A DNA stretch of 64,000 bases from Apoda limacodes (lineage: Eukaryota > Arthropoda > Insecta > Lepidoptera > Limacodidae): contig OX291558.1 in NCBI GenBank assembly GCA_946406115.1, positions 19,646,205 through 19,710,204 on the forward strand, given 5' to 3'. Within the stretch, counting starts at the first letter, position 1; every line of letters begins with the position of its first letter. Below, piece by piece: positions 32,491 to 43,794 of the stretch. The notes under the pieces were generated by a model. The model ran no database searches and was not told the origin of the DNA. It worked only from the letters and a program-made list of their open reading frames with translations. The position numbers and the translations under genes were made by a program.

Positions 32491-33306
32491 AGTTGATGTT
32501 AATCAATTCCTAATTACATGAAAAAATTTCTAAAATAAAACCGAAATGAATAAATGTATCACTTTTTGAAATTATATAACGAGCAGAAAAGATCTAAATA
32601 ACAAGTTTTGTTGACACAGACCACATTAAAGTATTTGTAACATTTATATTCCACGGTCTATTCAGAAATTCTTTACTTTATAAAAAAGCTTGTACGTAAC
32701 AGAGGATCGAACCCCCTTTACTGAAATAGCAGTCACATTACATAATAATATTGTATTGTTAAACTACTGCAATACCTACAAGATAAACGGATTTGTTACT
32801 AACTTATGAATTACATTGCGACTGGCATACATTTTTTGTTTAGAATTAACTATATAATTAAGCCGTTCACTATACATTTATCTATTTCATGATAAACAAT
32901 TAAAATATACTACAGGTAATACGAAACGCAACTTCCACCTAACTTTTTAATATATTGAATCCTTTGTAACTACAACTCGTAAAACTTATAAGATCACGAA
33001 TTTCCCGTAATACCATTAAAGCTCTGAAATTCCCGTACTCTATCTACAAAAGCTCTATTGCAGTAGAGCTTATCTCCAAAAAGAGAAAAACTATTTAGAA
33101 TGGAAATAGGCAGTTACAAAACTGTAAGTTAGCCAAAATGCTAAAACGATACATTTTAGTCGGATTTTTAACTGAATCTGTATAAATGTTTTTCAACTTA
33201 GTATTAAACTGTTTAATGAAAACAATTAAATTGTATTTTTTGTATAATAAATAAATAATCACTGAACTTTTTACTTGCTTACTTTTAGTAAGCTAAATAA
33301 GCTAAA

Positions 33307-33414
33307 GGGCAACGCGCGAGTGACGCCCCTGATGTTGCAAGCTTCCATATGCTATGGTGACCGCGTACCAGACGAACCGTTAGCTTGTTTTCCAACATTA
33401 GTGGTATAAAAAAA
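33307..33414 (+). mobile_element. Truncated non-LTR 3' end in A'
   Basis: The same 109-base fragment as 14,208-14,316, inverted with the block (gcaacgcgcgagtgacgccc to ccaacattagtggtataaaa). Confidence 0.8.
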
Positions 33415-34067
33415 CCTCAGGTATTTACTCTTAGATATTGTCTAATGATAAAACTTTACATGCCTACTTTAAAAAACAAAGAAAAAAATTGAATAAATAA
33501 TATAATGTAAGATCGCTAGCAATTTAAAATATACATTAAATCTTAAGTTATACTTTTCGAAATATAACATTTTTTATTAAATTTAATTAATAAACAGAAA
33601 CCTTCATTTAAGGAAGAAACGAAACCAAAAATAATTAAAATAAATTCCAGCCTTGACAACCATTAAAATTGTTTGAGTCCATTTGTAAAACGGTCTATAA
33701 TAATTACAAAACTCAGGTAAATTCTGAAGAGGTCATTCAGAAAATAATTATGTGAGTGCTCGACAAACTTGGGACCCTCGGCTCCGGCCCACTTGTCCAA
33801 ATCTCTTTATAACCTAACTCGCTCTGTAAACTTATACAGTTATATCTAAGTATTCCCCAACGCTCCTACACTTTTCATTTCTGTTGCTTTTCCGACCTTT
33901 CAATATAATTACTTAGAAAAATTGCCATTTGAATTGCCATTGAATAATTGATTTGAAATCTGAAGGATTGTTTCTTATATTGTTGACATTGGTTACTTTT
34001 ATTAGTTTAGGACAAATACCTACTCAACAACACACAGGTCAAAATACGTATGTAGCTAGAAAAATAC

Positions 34068-34101
34068 TTATATATATATATATAATAATAATAATAATAA
34101 C
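34068..34101. repeat. (TA)n(ATA)n microsatellite
   Basis: A run of TA followed by AAT/ATA triplets at the A'/B' boundary. Confidence 0.85.
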
Positions 34102-34244
34102 AATGTTGACGTATATCTCGTAATAATAAAACGTTATGGAAAAACTGACTAGACTGACTATGTATACCGTAAACAGTAACTAATTAACCACTTTAGTGAA
34201 TTATAACCGTGAAGTTATACTTATAGGACTATATATAAGGGGGA

Positions 34245-34562
34245 TGAAGAGTTTAGCCGGCTTCAAAAAAAAAGAGGAGGTCCTAGTTCGTCGGAATCCT
34301 TTTTTTTGTGTATGTTTCCCGACTACTCAAAAACGTCTTGACCGATTCGAAAAATTCTTTTTTTTTTGTTTGTAATTGTATATAAAAAGAATTATTTTAA
34401 TAAATCTCATCTAAATTACAGTTTCACGTTGATATCGTGCAAGTGAAGTGTGTTACAAACTGTTAAAGAGAGATAGACACCAACTTCAAACTGTAATTTG
34501 GATGAGATTTTTTAGAATAATTATTTCTACCTTTTTAGCGCATCTTCTAGAAGTCGGTTGTT
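34245..34562. mobile_element. accgacttcaaa-type MITE
   Basis: Begins gccggcttcaaaaaaaaaga ggagg and ends tagaagtcggttg, whose complement caaccgacttcta mirrors the start. Contains cgtcttgaccgattcgaaaa and a foldback pair, ctaaattacagttt (34,410) with aaactgtaatttgg (34,488). No coding capacity. Common lepidopteran type. Confidence 0.6.
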
Positions 34563-34772
34563 GTTTTTATAAAAAGTTCTTATAAATGGTTTACTTGTTG
34601 GAACAACCATAAATACATAAAACATAAAAGTTGTATGTACAACGGTTTTTATTTCCCTAAGGGGCTGACCAGTGGCTGAAAACACACCCACACCCCAATG
34701 TGAGGACAACCTCCTTTCACCAACCACTTAAGAGGATGCAATTCGCGGCGCCTCGGAGCGGGCTTCATACAT
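34563..34772 (-). repeat. Module E, copy 2
   Basis: Inverse of 13,136-13,342 (accaaccacttaagaggatg, gcggcgcctcggagcgggct). The open frame at 34,527-34,727 minus is not conserved as protein between copies. Confidence 0.65.
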
Positions 34773-34912
34773 TGAAAATGTTTATACAATAGGGAACATG
34801 AAAATGTTTATACAATAGGGAACATGAAAATGTTTATACAATAGGGAACATGAAAATGTTTATACAATAGGGAACATGAAAATGTTTATACAATAGGGAA
34901 CATGAAAATAGG
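34773..34912. repeat. 26-bp minisatellite, five copies
   Basis: tgaaaatgtttatacaatag plus ggaaca repeated head to tail at 34,773, 34,799, 34,825, 34,851 and 34,877, followed by a partial unit. The units are identical to each other. The homologous place at about 11,240-11,275 has one diverged unit, so the array expanded in B'. Confidence 0.97.
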
Positions 34913-35459
34913 TAAATGAAATAAATCGAGACAGTTATAATGATGTCAACCTTTTGTTATCACATTGTTGCAAAACCTTTTTCAAGTGTTTCATTACATA
35001 ATTTTCACCCCTTTGCCTTTTATTTACTCAAATGCGTGCGCGCAGAAGGTTTTTTTTTAATTCTACAAAAACAAACATAATGAACCGTCTGAAACGCTAC
35101 TCTTCCTTACTACTATTCGGAACGCACCTTACCAAAAGATTTATTTGGAATTACGTAGCAGGTACAATATTTTGGTTGTTGTGACTATAAACATATTACT
35201 TTTACTAAATAAACTTAAAGTTAATAATTAAAGAACATGAGTTACTTCCACCAGTGACGTAAAATACCTAAGTTTACCCGCGAAGAATAGGTAACTACCA
35301 CTGAGCGTTCGATTTGTTGACTAAGTACATGCAGTCATACAAAAATTGCTAACCCTATTTCAGAGACTTATAATGTTGTAATTATTTTAGTAAACTTGTT
35401 CCATTCATAAGTCATTAAACACTAATTATTGTTATTCTTGTATTTTGTATGTATTTTCC
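34913..35459. repeat. Block B' interior
   Basis: Inverse of parts of 10,300-11,240, including accaaaatattgtacct-type sequence and the acaaacat/gaaccgtctgaaac region. No gene seen. Confidence 0.55.
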
Positions 35460-35660
35460 TCGCTGTAGTCAGATGAAAAATTGTGTGCTTCGCACAGCTG
35501 GATGTTTTTTTTGGGTTTCGTGCCTTAGAATCCCTCACTTTTCTTAGGATTCAATTTTTGAACCAATCGCTCCGCTCGTGGGTTCAATTCTTCTCTTACT
35601 CGGTATTCAATATAGGCACTTACGCCAAAAAGCAACTTTTCCAGCCTTGCATAACAAATG
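35460..35660. repeat. Module D, inverted copy
   Basis: Inverse of 10,090-10,290: ggtttcgtgccttagaatcc, aatcgctccgctcgtgggtt and the gccttgcataacaaatg end. The plus-strand open frame at 35,483-35,713 is built from these repeats. Confidence 0.6.
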
Positions 35661-35714
35661 ACTATTTCCGCCTTTATGTATTGTTCCTTATCCTTTATTT
35701 AAATTATAATTAGA

Positions 35715-36090
35715 ATTTAACGAGCCCAAAGATGTCCATGTAAAAATTACTGATCTGTTACAACTATCCCCTCCGCATTAAATTGTTTTCCACAGATAAA
35801 AAAACATACAATAAAATTCGGACTGATATAAAAGCACGGGTACCTGCTTATGTTAAGGCAGCCCAATTTCAGCGAATTTTCTATTTAGTAACTTCGCAAG
35901 TAATTTCCATGCCGAATTACTTTTACCTTTTTTGGGGAAAACATCGACGAGATAAGAGCTCTACGGTAACACAAAAGGTACAGATAGTGTATTATTGTGA
36001 AAGGGATGAAAGTTTTGAGGGTACATTTTTATTGCCTGTTATTCAAGTTACACAATGGACTGAGCAAAATACGTTAAAGTAGATTACACG
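35715..36090. repeat. Module C, inverted copy 3
   Basis: Inverse of 9,690-10,030, about 85% identical in the core. Here a 99-codon plus-strand frame (35,783-36,082) runs through the module (VISMPNYFYLFWGKHRRD, VTQKVQIVYYCERDE). The 9.7-kb copy stays open over about 75 codons, the 17-kb copy does not. No known domain. Confidence 0.6.
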
Positions 36091-36269
36091 TGCTTTTAAT
36101 AATATTAAGTTTTTTTTTCCTAACTAGTTAACTATATAAATGAATTGACGCAAATATATAGATTTACGAGTATTTCTATAATTTGTTGGTCAATATATGT
36201 ATATTACTGAACATACAACTCCTAGTGACTTATAAAGTCTTAGTATATCAATCTTACAAACACACAAAA

Positions 36270-36345
36270 TAGTGAAGCTCTTACACGGAATGTAAGGGTT
36301 GCAGGTTTAAGTCCTGGCTCGAGGTTAATCTTTTGACTGTACCTT
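36270..36345 (+). other. tRNA-like T-arm remnant
   Basis: ggttgcaggtttaagtcctg resembles a T-arm with B box. Inverse partner at 9,415-9,470. No complete cloverleaf. Confidence 0.35.
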
Positions 36346-36369
36346 TGCTATAAAAGTATTTATTTATAT

Positions 36370-36720
36370 TGATTATATTACTGAACAGGTTGATTTGAAA
36401 CTATCAGTTTCCAGTAGTTATACTTAGGCACCGGATTGCCGCAGGCTTTATTATAAATAGGTAGCCGTTTTTTAGTTGCACTATCACAGAATAGTATAAA
36501 ATAAAATTGTTGTCAACCTCTGTCAGATTCTTCACATACTCCATATAAATGGTTGGACCGATTTTGATGATATTTTTTGTGGGTGCTTAAGTGAGTCCCT
36601 AGATGATTAAGATTCACAATTAGATTCGGTTGGTGGCGCTGTAGCACTTCAAATTTAAGGATAGTAAAAGTCTGCCGGTCCAGCTAGTTTTTTTATAAAT
36701 CACTTTATCAATCGATCAAA
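36370..36720 (-). repeat. Retroelement tail-like module, inverted copy
   Basis: Inverse of 9,031-9,400. Contains ggttggaccgattttgatga, gtgggtgcttaagtgagtcc and ccggtccagctagttttttt. Confidence 0.5.
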
Positions 36721-37855
36721 CTATAAAGTGTCTCGCTGCACACCGCCTTTTTATTGATTTACATTTTGCGTGTACAAGAACGAAATAATCGGCTTGTTTT
36801 GTGAGCCATCACTCTTATAAGATCCATGTCATCATCATTAACTTGAAATCACCTTGAAAAGTGTAAATTACACTCTTTATTTGAACAGAGAACCAGATCT
36901 AAAAACTTAATAATAACGCAGTACTAACTTATCCGTACACCTATTTCGATAATTAATTCGTAACTGCATAATTCGTACACCTATTTTGATAATTAATATA
37001 ACCGAGAAAATTTCTTAATCACTTTATACATCCACAACTAAGACTAATCCTGCGTTTAATTTCCGTATCAGCACACATGAACGCTTTCTAACATCTTGTG
37101 ATGTTGAGATTATACAATCCGTAGATTTAAGTCATAGAAGTAAGAGATACGAAAAATAAGAATTAAAAAAACATGGTAAGTTAAGTCAGCTTAAAAGTCT
37201 TACAGAAAGATAAATATATAGTAATATTTTTTTCTATTAAGCAAACATATTATAGATGGCTACATCGTCGATATAAAAAAATATTTTTATAGCAACTCTT
37301 CAACTTTCAGGGGTCCCAAAATAGGAACGATTATTTCTATGTATGTATTATTATCATGTATTTTGAAAATTTGTGTATTTGTAAGGACTTCATAAGTCCC
37401 TAGTAGTTGTGTGTCTATTGTCATCTAAGCAAAAATCAAACACGCAATCAAAATAAAATAAGAACCAAAACATGATCTTAAACTAAATCAGCGTAGACAA
37501 ATGGCTGTCTGTCTGTCTGTACAATTTTTAAAGAGCTTTATATTTTAAGTCGTAACAGATAAATGTCTGATTTCTTAAAGAATATGTGTTTTTATATTAA
37601 TGTGGTTTACCAATATGGTTCAACAAATAATAAAAAATCAAAAGTATAGATGAAACACGTTTTTAGTTGTTTTTCCTCTATCGTATAGTAACACATACAA
37701 GCTTGTCGTGATTATAGTATGAATACTTTAGCGCCAACAAAAAAAACGGCGAAGTGTGAGACGAGCTCGCGTCACTACCATTATAAATTACATAATAAGC
37801 GCCATCTAGCGAAAATAGTGCAGATTATTAAATGAAACATACTCGAGGCCCAGCA
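36721..37855. repeat. Block B' outer part with two empty insertion sites
   Basis: Inverse of 1-620, 3,407-3,570 and 7,225-7,560 joined without interruption. The TE1 site is intact at 37,417-37,419 (gtgtctattgtcatc) and the non-LTR site at about 37,247-37,259 (catattatagatggc). A short ctgtctgtctgtctgt run lies near 37,505. Confidence 0.8.
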
Positions 37856-37867
37856 ACATTTTGCTAA

Positions 37868-38013
37868 TCAAAGTTAAGTAGCTTCGGGCGTGGTCAGTCA
37901 TTGGATTTACTGGTCTAGCGCCACATTTTTATCATTTCTGTTCGTCAATCATTATGTTGGTACGGAACCCACGTGATTCCAACTCACACTTAACCGATTT
38001 TTTACTATTTGTC
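37868..38013 (+). mobile_element. 5S-rRNA-like lepidopteran repeat
   Basis: aaagttaagtagcttcgggc gtggtcagtcattggat resembles the internal promoter region of 5S rRNA (aagttaagcaacgtcgggc...tacttggat). Then comes ttggtacggaacccacgtga, then actcacacttaaccgatttt. This order (5S-like block, ggtacggaaccc, tcgcacttgaccggttttt) is a repeat I know well from Lepidoptera. Not a functional 5S gene: the 5' third is absent. Confidence 0.55.
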
Positions 38014-38334
38014 GAGAAATGCGACATAATTATCTTATCTTCTATGAAAATTCAAGTATTGTATCCATTACGCTTTAAAAGGTCGGACCGTCAATGTTAG
38101 TAGGTTCCCGTTGGCACCCTTTGCGTACGAAACCTAAAAAAATGATGACGATTTTCTTTATAAAATACGGATGAATTTACAAGAAGAAACAATATAAAAA
38201 TTAAATGAAACGTTATGAAATCATATGAAAAGAAAATACATTATTAATGTTAGCAATGGACATTGAAAAAATGTTTGCTTTCGTAAATTAGATTTCGGTT
38301 ATTTCGTACTTTTACAATAATATACACACCCCCT
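38014..38334. other. Linker between B' and block A
   Basis: Contains ggttcccgttggcaccctt tgcgtacgaaacc, resembling the opposite end of the same lepidopteran repeat family. Otherwise AT-rich. No gene. Confidence 0.35.
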
Positions 38335-39215
38335 GTGTGTTGTTGAGTAGGTATTTGTCCTAAACTAATAAAAGTAACCAATGTCAACAATATAAGAAAC
38401 AATCCTTCAGATTTCGAATCAATTATTCAATGGCAATTCAAATGGCAATTTTTCTAAGTAATTATATTGAAAGGTCGGAAAAGCAACAGAAATGAAAAGT
38501 GTAGGAGCGTTGGGGAATACTTAGATATAACTGTATAAGTTTACAGAGCGAGTTAGGTTATAAAGAGATTTGGACAAGTGGGCCGGAGCCGAGGGTCCCA
38601 AGTTTGCCGAGCACTCACATAATTACATATTTTCTGAATGACCTCTTCAGAATTTACCTGAGTTTTGTAATTATTATAGACCGTTTTACAAATGGACTCA
38701 AACAATTTTAATGGTTGTCAAGGCTGGAATTTATTTTAATTATTTTTGGTTTCGTTTCTTCCTTAAATGAAGGTTTCTGTTTATTAATTAAATTTAATAA
38801 AAAATGTTATATTTCGAAAAGTATAACTTAAGATTTAATGTATATTTTAAATTGCTAGCGATCTTACATTATATTATTTATTCAATTTTTTTCTTTGTTC
38901 TTTAAAGTAGGCATGTAAATTTTTATCATTAGACAATATCTAAGAGTAAATACCTGAGGTTTTTTATACCACTAATGTTGGAAAACAAGCTAACGGTTCG
39001 TCTGGTACGCGGTCACCATAGCATATGGAAGCTTGCAACATCAGGGGCGTCACTCGCGCGTTGCCCTTTAGCTTATTTAGCTTACTAAAAGTTAGCAAGT
39101 AAAAAGTTCAGTAATTATTTATTTATTATACAAAAAATACAATTTAATTGTTTTCATTAAACAGTTTAATACTAAGTTGAAAAACATTTATACAGATTCA
39201 GTTAAAAATCCGACT
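38335..39215 (+). repeat. Block A, left part (junction copy)
   Basis: Complete left part of block A, absent at 13.8 kb. About 99% identical, inverted, to 33,165-34,035. Also nearly identical to 63,085-63,965. Contains the GC-rich core gtgggccggagccgagggtc at 38,579. Confidence 0.85.
38960..39068 (-). mobile_element. Truncated non-LTR 3' end
   Basis: Same fragment and orientation as 14,208-14,316. Confidence 0.8.
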
Positions 39216-41810
39216 AAAATGTATCGCTTTAGCATTTTGGCTAACTTACAGTTTTGTAACTGCCTATTTCCATTCTAAATAGTTTTTCTCTTTTTGGAGA
39301 TAAGCTCTACTGCAATAGAGCTTTTGTAGATAGAGTACGGGAATTTCAGAGCTTTAATGGTATTACGGGAAATTCGTGATCTTATAAGTTTTACGAGTTG
39401 TAGTTACAAAGGATTCAATATATTAAAAAGTTAGGTGGAAGTTGCGTTTGGTATTAATATTGGTATCTTTTAATTATAAATTATCAAGAAATACATAAAT
39501 ATACATTCAACGACTAAATTCTATTTTGATTCAAAACAAAAAAAGTATGCCTGTCGCAATGTAATTCACACACCTACTTAAATAACAAAAAGCCGTTTAT
39601 CTTGTTGGTATTGCACCAGTTGAACAATACAATATTATTTTGATGATTTCACAAAACTCTTTAATTCGCTCGTGGCTAATACGTAGTGCAATCTACTGCT
39701 TATTTAGCGAAGGGGGTTCGATCCCCTGTTATGTACATACTTTTAAATTAAGTAAAGATTTTCTGACTAGATGGATCAGAGTTTGGAGTATAAATGTTAC
39801 AAATACTACTGGTCTGTGTCAAAGATGTTTTCTGCTCGTTATATGTCATCATAAAATGTCAAAGATACACTTATCCATTTTTGTTGTTATTTTAGAAATT
39901 TTCCACGTTTTAATATAAATTGCAGGTAAAATGTGTAAAAAAACATCTAATAAAATATTTATTTTATGTTTCAGATATGTTTAGGGGTGGACTTTTTGAC
40001 CAAACATAATTTATTTACTTATATCACTTATTAGTTTAGGCTATTTATTTGAATTGAAATTGCAATAATTAACTAATAACTAGTTGTTCTAACATTCATT
40101 AATAGATATTCTCGTTTTTATTTTTAAGATTAGTGTTATATGGGGTAAACTAATAAAGGAATGCATTAAACTCACCTAGAAAGTTCTTTGATGAAAATGT
40201 TTGCATTATATTCTATCACTTGTGGCCACATAGACGATGTATTGAAATTGAAATGTTTGTTTACATTGCGCGCCACGTAAGTTTCTCCCTGGGGAGGCGC
40301 TACTGTAAATGTTAAAAACAAAACAATATATGGTAAATATGAAGTTCCTATTTGTACTATGTTTTCACTTATATGGGCGTGTACTGAAGTAGTGCAAGCG
40401 GCATCAAAAAAAGATTTTGTCATTTTTAAGGCATTTGATTATTTGGGTTCCGTGGACAAATGGTAAAAGCCGAGCCCTTGTTGTTACTTCATGTTGCTGT
40501 CTGTATTCCCGTTTTCGTTGAAAGATTTTAGGGTTTTGTTAACGTTTTATCCTACGTTTTTAAACATCCCAATCATGACATTAGTAATAACAATAAAAAC
40601 TTTTCTCTAAACTCCCTTTCTAAGCTTTTCATTCCCTCCACTATGACAAAAGTCTGTCTATGAATTTCTTAAGATTTAATGATAAAATAAAGTATTATAT
40701 ACCTGGTGAGGGTACAGAAGATCAATCACGATAAAGGTACTGCAGCGTGTGGGGGCGTAAAGAAGCTGCTTCTACCTATTTCTTATTAGGTATCGGGATC
40801 TCTGCTAATAAAAAGACGACATCGGGAGTTCTTTTATGTATTCAGATGTTCTTTTCAATCGCCACAAGATTATACATCCTTTAGACTCATCTACTACCTA
40901 GGAGATTTATTATACAATTTTAAACTATCTTATCTGCAGTACGTCTTCTTTCATTAGGCCATCCTTCAATAGGCCTCGGGTCGTCGTGTCGGTACATTGG
41001 GTAATATCTACATTTAATCGCAATGGTGGCGATGCTTAGTGCATTTTGGATACTGGAGTATCTTACCCTAAGACTACTGGCAATATTAGGCCATTCTACA
41101 AATTCTAGGGCTCCCTGATAGAGACAGGAATCGACCCTCCAAATTTATATAGACTTGTCCGATCTATAATTTTCACTTTATTTAATAACGCACTGACTAC
41201 ATCTATTATATTTTCATAAAACCACTACGAAGTATTTGCTGCGTGAAAAACTTTCGCTAGCATATTTACTTCCTTTACACTTAACAAGAGGTCGTAACCT
41301 CTACAGTACCTAAAATTTGACCAGTAAGCCGTGTAATTGAAGCGGATTGCAAAGGGTTCAAACCAAGTTTTGAAGTCACAAAGCGTTAGTGTTTCATGTT
41401 TAACCGATCAGGAATTAGGAAGGCGGTCATGTGCTGCGTAGAGGTAGTTATGTAAATGTATATGCGGTCAATGCGATAAACAGACAGAGACAATATGTAT
41501 TAGTGTTACTTTTAATTAAATAATATAGATAATTATGTAATATTCAGTTACAGATAGGTAATACTAGAATTTGCATACAATGACAGAAATGAAGGCGTGA
41601 AATGATAGACGATTATTAACTAAATGAGTTGTTTCCTTTTGGCTAAGCCGCTTTTTGCCCTTTTTAGACCATAGACCACCGCGCTGGCTGAGTGTAAATC
41701 AGTCGTCGTTGTCCATCTAGACCTAGGGCAACCATTGTTATAATTCTCAAACTATCTAAATTGGCTTAAAGACTTCTGTCATATAACAAATTCCAGGACC
41801 AATGGTTTCA
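39216..41810 (+). repeat. Block A, forward copy 2
   Basis: Copy of 14,466-17,060, with the T-arm relic at 39,711-39,727 and a SINE 3' portion at 41,655-41,735. Confidence 0.8.
40176..40302 (-). pseudogene. Exon-like segment, copy 2
   Basis: Identical to 15,426-15,552, including both splice-like borders. Confidence 0.4.
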
Positions 41811-42044
41811 AAGTTTCAAAGTTTAGGAACATGCCACTAAGTTATAATACTGTATATAACTGATATATATATATATAATAACTGACCACACCTGACGTTG
41901 CCTAACTTCACACATTACTTATTCCTATAGACGAACGTAACTTGCCCACGAGGTCTTTTGTAAAAAACGAAATTGAACTTGAACGAAAAAATATGATAAC
42001 TAAGTTTAAGTAGAAAGCTCAAAAAAATTTACTTTCACTTATTT

Positions 42045-42400
42045 TGCTCCGTCTTATTTTATTTAACTTGAATAACAGGAAATAAAAAGGGGCCCTAAAA
42101 ACTTTTTATCCCATTCACAATAATCCTTCTGCTACCTTTTGTGTTACCGTAAAGCTCTAATCTCGTAGATGTTTTACCCAAAAATGGTAAAAGTAATTCG
42201 GCATGGAAATTACTTGCGAAGCTACTAAATAGAAAGTTCGCCGAAACGAGTCTGCCTAAACATAGGCAGATATCCGTGTTTTAATATCTGTCCAAATTTT
42301 ATCGATGTTTTGTATTCTGTGGAAAACTAATTAAATAAAGAAGGGTTTAGTTGTAATAGGTGTATAAATAGACCTTATTTTCACAAGAATGTTCTTAAAA
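42045..42400. repeat. Module C in unit 2
   Basis: Copy of 17,295-17,650. Confidence 0.65.
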
Positions 42401-42519
42401 TAAATAAGGGTACATCACTATCCGTAAATGTAATGGTGGGAGTCTTTTCAAGGAAATTAGCCAAAAAATCTTTTCTTCGGTCGCGACCTTGAGATGATTA
42501 GGGAATCTTTTACTTCTGT

Positions 42520-42995
42520 CAACTAAAATTGTGCTTGCTCAGTATTTACTTGATTCAATCTTACTTACTTAACTATGCTGATATTTGCTGCACTAATCTG
42601 ACAGAGGAACAATTCTATAAACTTGAGCGTCTACAAATCTCTGCATTCGCTTCATTTTTTGACTTGGACTTGGATATGACCCTGTTTCAGAATTCCGTTC
42701 ACAACTCAAGTGGCTTCCAATCCGACTTCACCGGAAAGTACATATTCTTTCACTACTCTATAAAGTGCTATGCAATCCATCTACACCATGTTATCTAAAA
42801 GAGCGTTTTCATTTTATGAACCCATCTTGTCTAACTCTTTGCTTGGCTACCAGTCCTCTTCTTAAAACACCTGGACACAGTACTAATTTTTTCAATCGTT
42901 CTTTTTCTGCAAAAGCCAATCGTCTATCTTCCTTTAAATAAAAAACTGCCTGTTTTCAAGAATTCCCTAAAATTTTATTACTTACGAACTTCCTT
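42520..42995 (+). pseudogene. Non-LTR ORF2 C-terminal remnant, copy 2
   Basis: Copy of 17,770-18,245, with the same frame damage. Confidence 0.7.
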
Positions 42996-43213
42996 ATTTT
43001 CAATTATGTTGACAAATTCTGCTTATTCAAATATATCTATCATTATAATATTAAATATATTTAGTTATTGTATATATTTTCATGTATTTATATTATAATA
43101 TCTGTTGCCCGCGGTTTTCCCCGCCCTAAATTCGGTTATCGGATTTCCAATTCAATACAGAAAATATTAATGTAATATTACAGAAAAAAAATCGAATCAC
43201 ACCTGCCGTTTAA

Positions 43214-43790
43214 GGGGCTGACATAAGTGGAAGTGGGGCCCCTATTAGATTTTTCAATTTGTATTCATCACATAAGGAATTTTCAAAAAGTGCTCAAACT
43301 AAAAGTTTAAAGTACAAATAAGCTATTTTCAGAAAGTTTTAGTCGCTATATATTATGCATGAGTAGGCTAGAAAGTTCACTTATACTGAAAAAAAGGATA
43401 ACAAAACTGGTTTAGCTATTCGAAATTTATTAAGTAATAACCAAACTTTTGTTGTAATTAAACTTTTGTTATAATTAAACAACTGATTAGCTGCACATAA
43501 CTCAACACTTTATCTTCTATTAGCAATTTGGTTTAGCAGTCCCCCAGTTATGTTACTAGTAGATAAAATTTGTGCTATTGTTAGCTAAACTTTTTTTTCA
43601 GTGTATGCTAAAAGTGCCCACTTTTAGATGATAAATAAACTTTCCAGCCTCCACAACGATTATATCTAGCAAATAAATCTTTCTAAAATTACTAAAACTT
43701 TTATTTTGAGCACTTTTCTGAAAATGAGTTTGTATTTGATGGAAATTAAAAAAAAGTAGTGAAGGCGACACTTTCACTTATGTTGGCCCC
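43214..43790. mobile_element. TTAA-flanked MITE, copy 2
   Basis: Copy of 18,464-19,040, with TTAA at 43,210-43,213 and 43,791-43,794. Confidence 0.75.
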
Positions 43791-43794
43791 TTAA

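Larger units (their letters stand above)
31625..34035 (-). repeat. Block A inverted (A'), copy 1
   Basis: Reverse complement of block A. 32,935-34,035 is about 99% identical to 38,335-39,445 inverted, with isolated mismatches. 31,625-32,935 is only about 70-75% identical to 14,695-17,000. The step is sharp, at the end of the aacttccacctaacttttta segment. Confidence 0.85.
14466..39215. repeat. 24,750-bp tandem unit, copy 1
   Basis: Every landmark from about 14,466 onward recurs exactly 24,750 bp later. By eye I found five substitutions (15,181; 19,998; 26,707; 29,611; 36,736, each against the position plus 24,750) and one A insertion near 39,428. The unit contains A-spacer-A'-B'-linker-A(left part). 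Start and end lie within block A, so the breakpoint cannot be fixed to a single base. Confidence 0.95.

Noticed and set aside
34773..34912. CRISPR-like array
   Set aside because: Units are contiguous with no spacers, and the context is insect nuclear DNA.
35783..36082. 99-codon frame as a host gene
   Set aside because: It lies in repeat module C; the 17.3-kb paralogue has stops and the 9.7-kb paralogue shifts frame after about 75 codons. No known domain.
37868..37915. Functional 5S rRNA gene
   Set aside because: Only the internal promoter-like part matches; the 5' third and the 3' stem are missing and positions in box C differ.
14466..39215. Repeat unit as an integrated virus or giant Maverick-type element
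   Set aside because: Long inverted arms are present, but there is no polymerase, capsid, integrase or ATPase frame anywhere in the unit.
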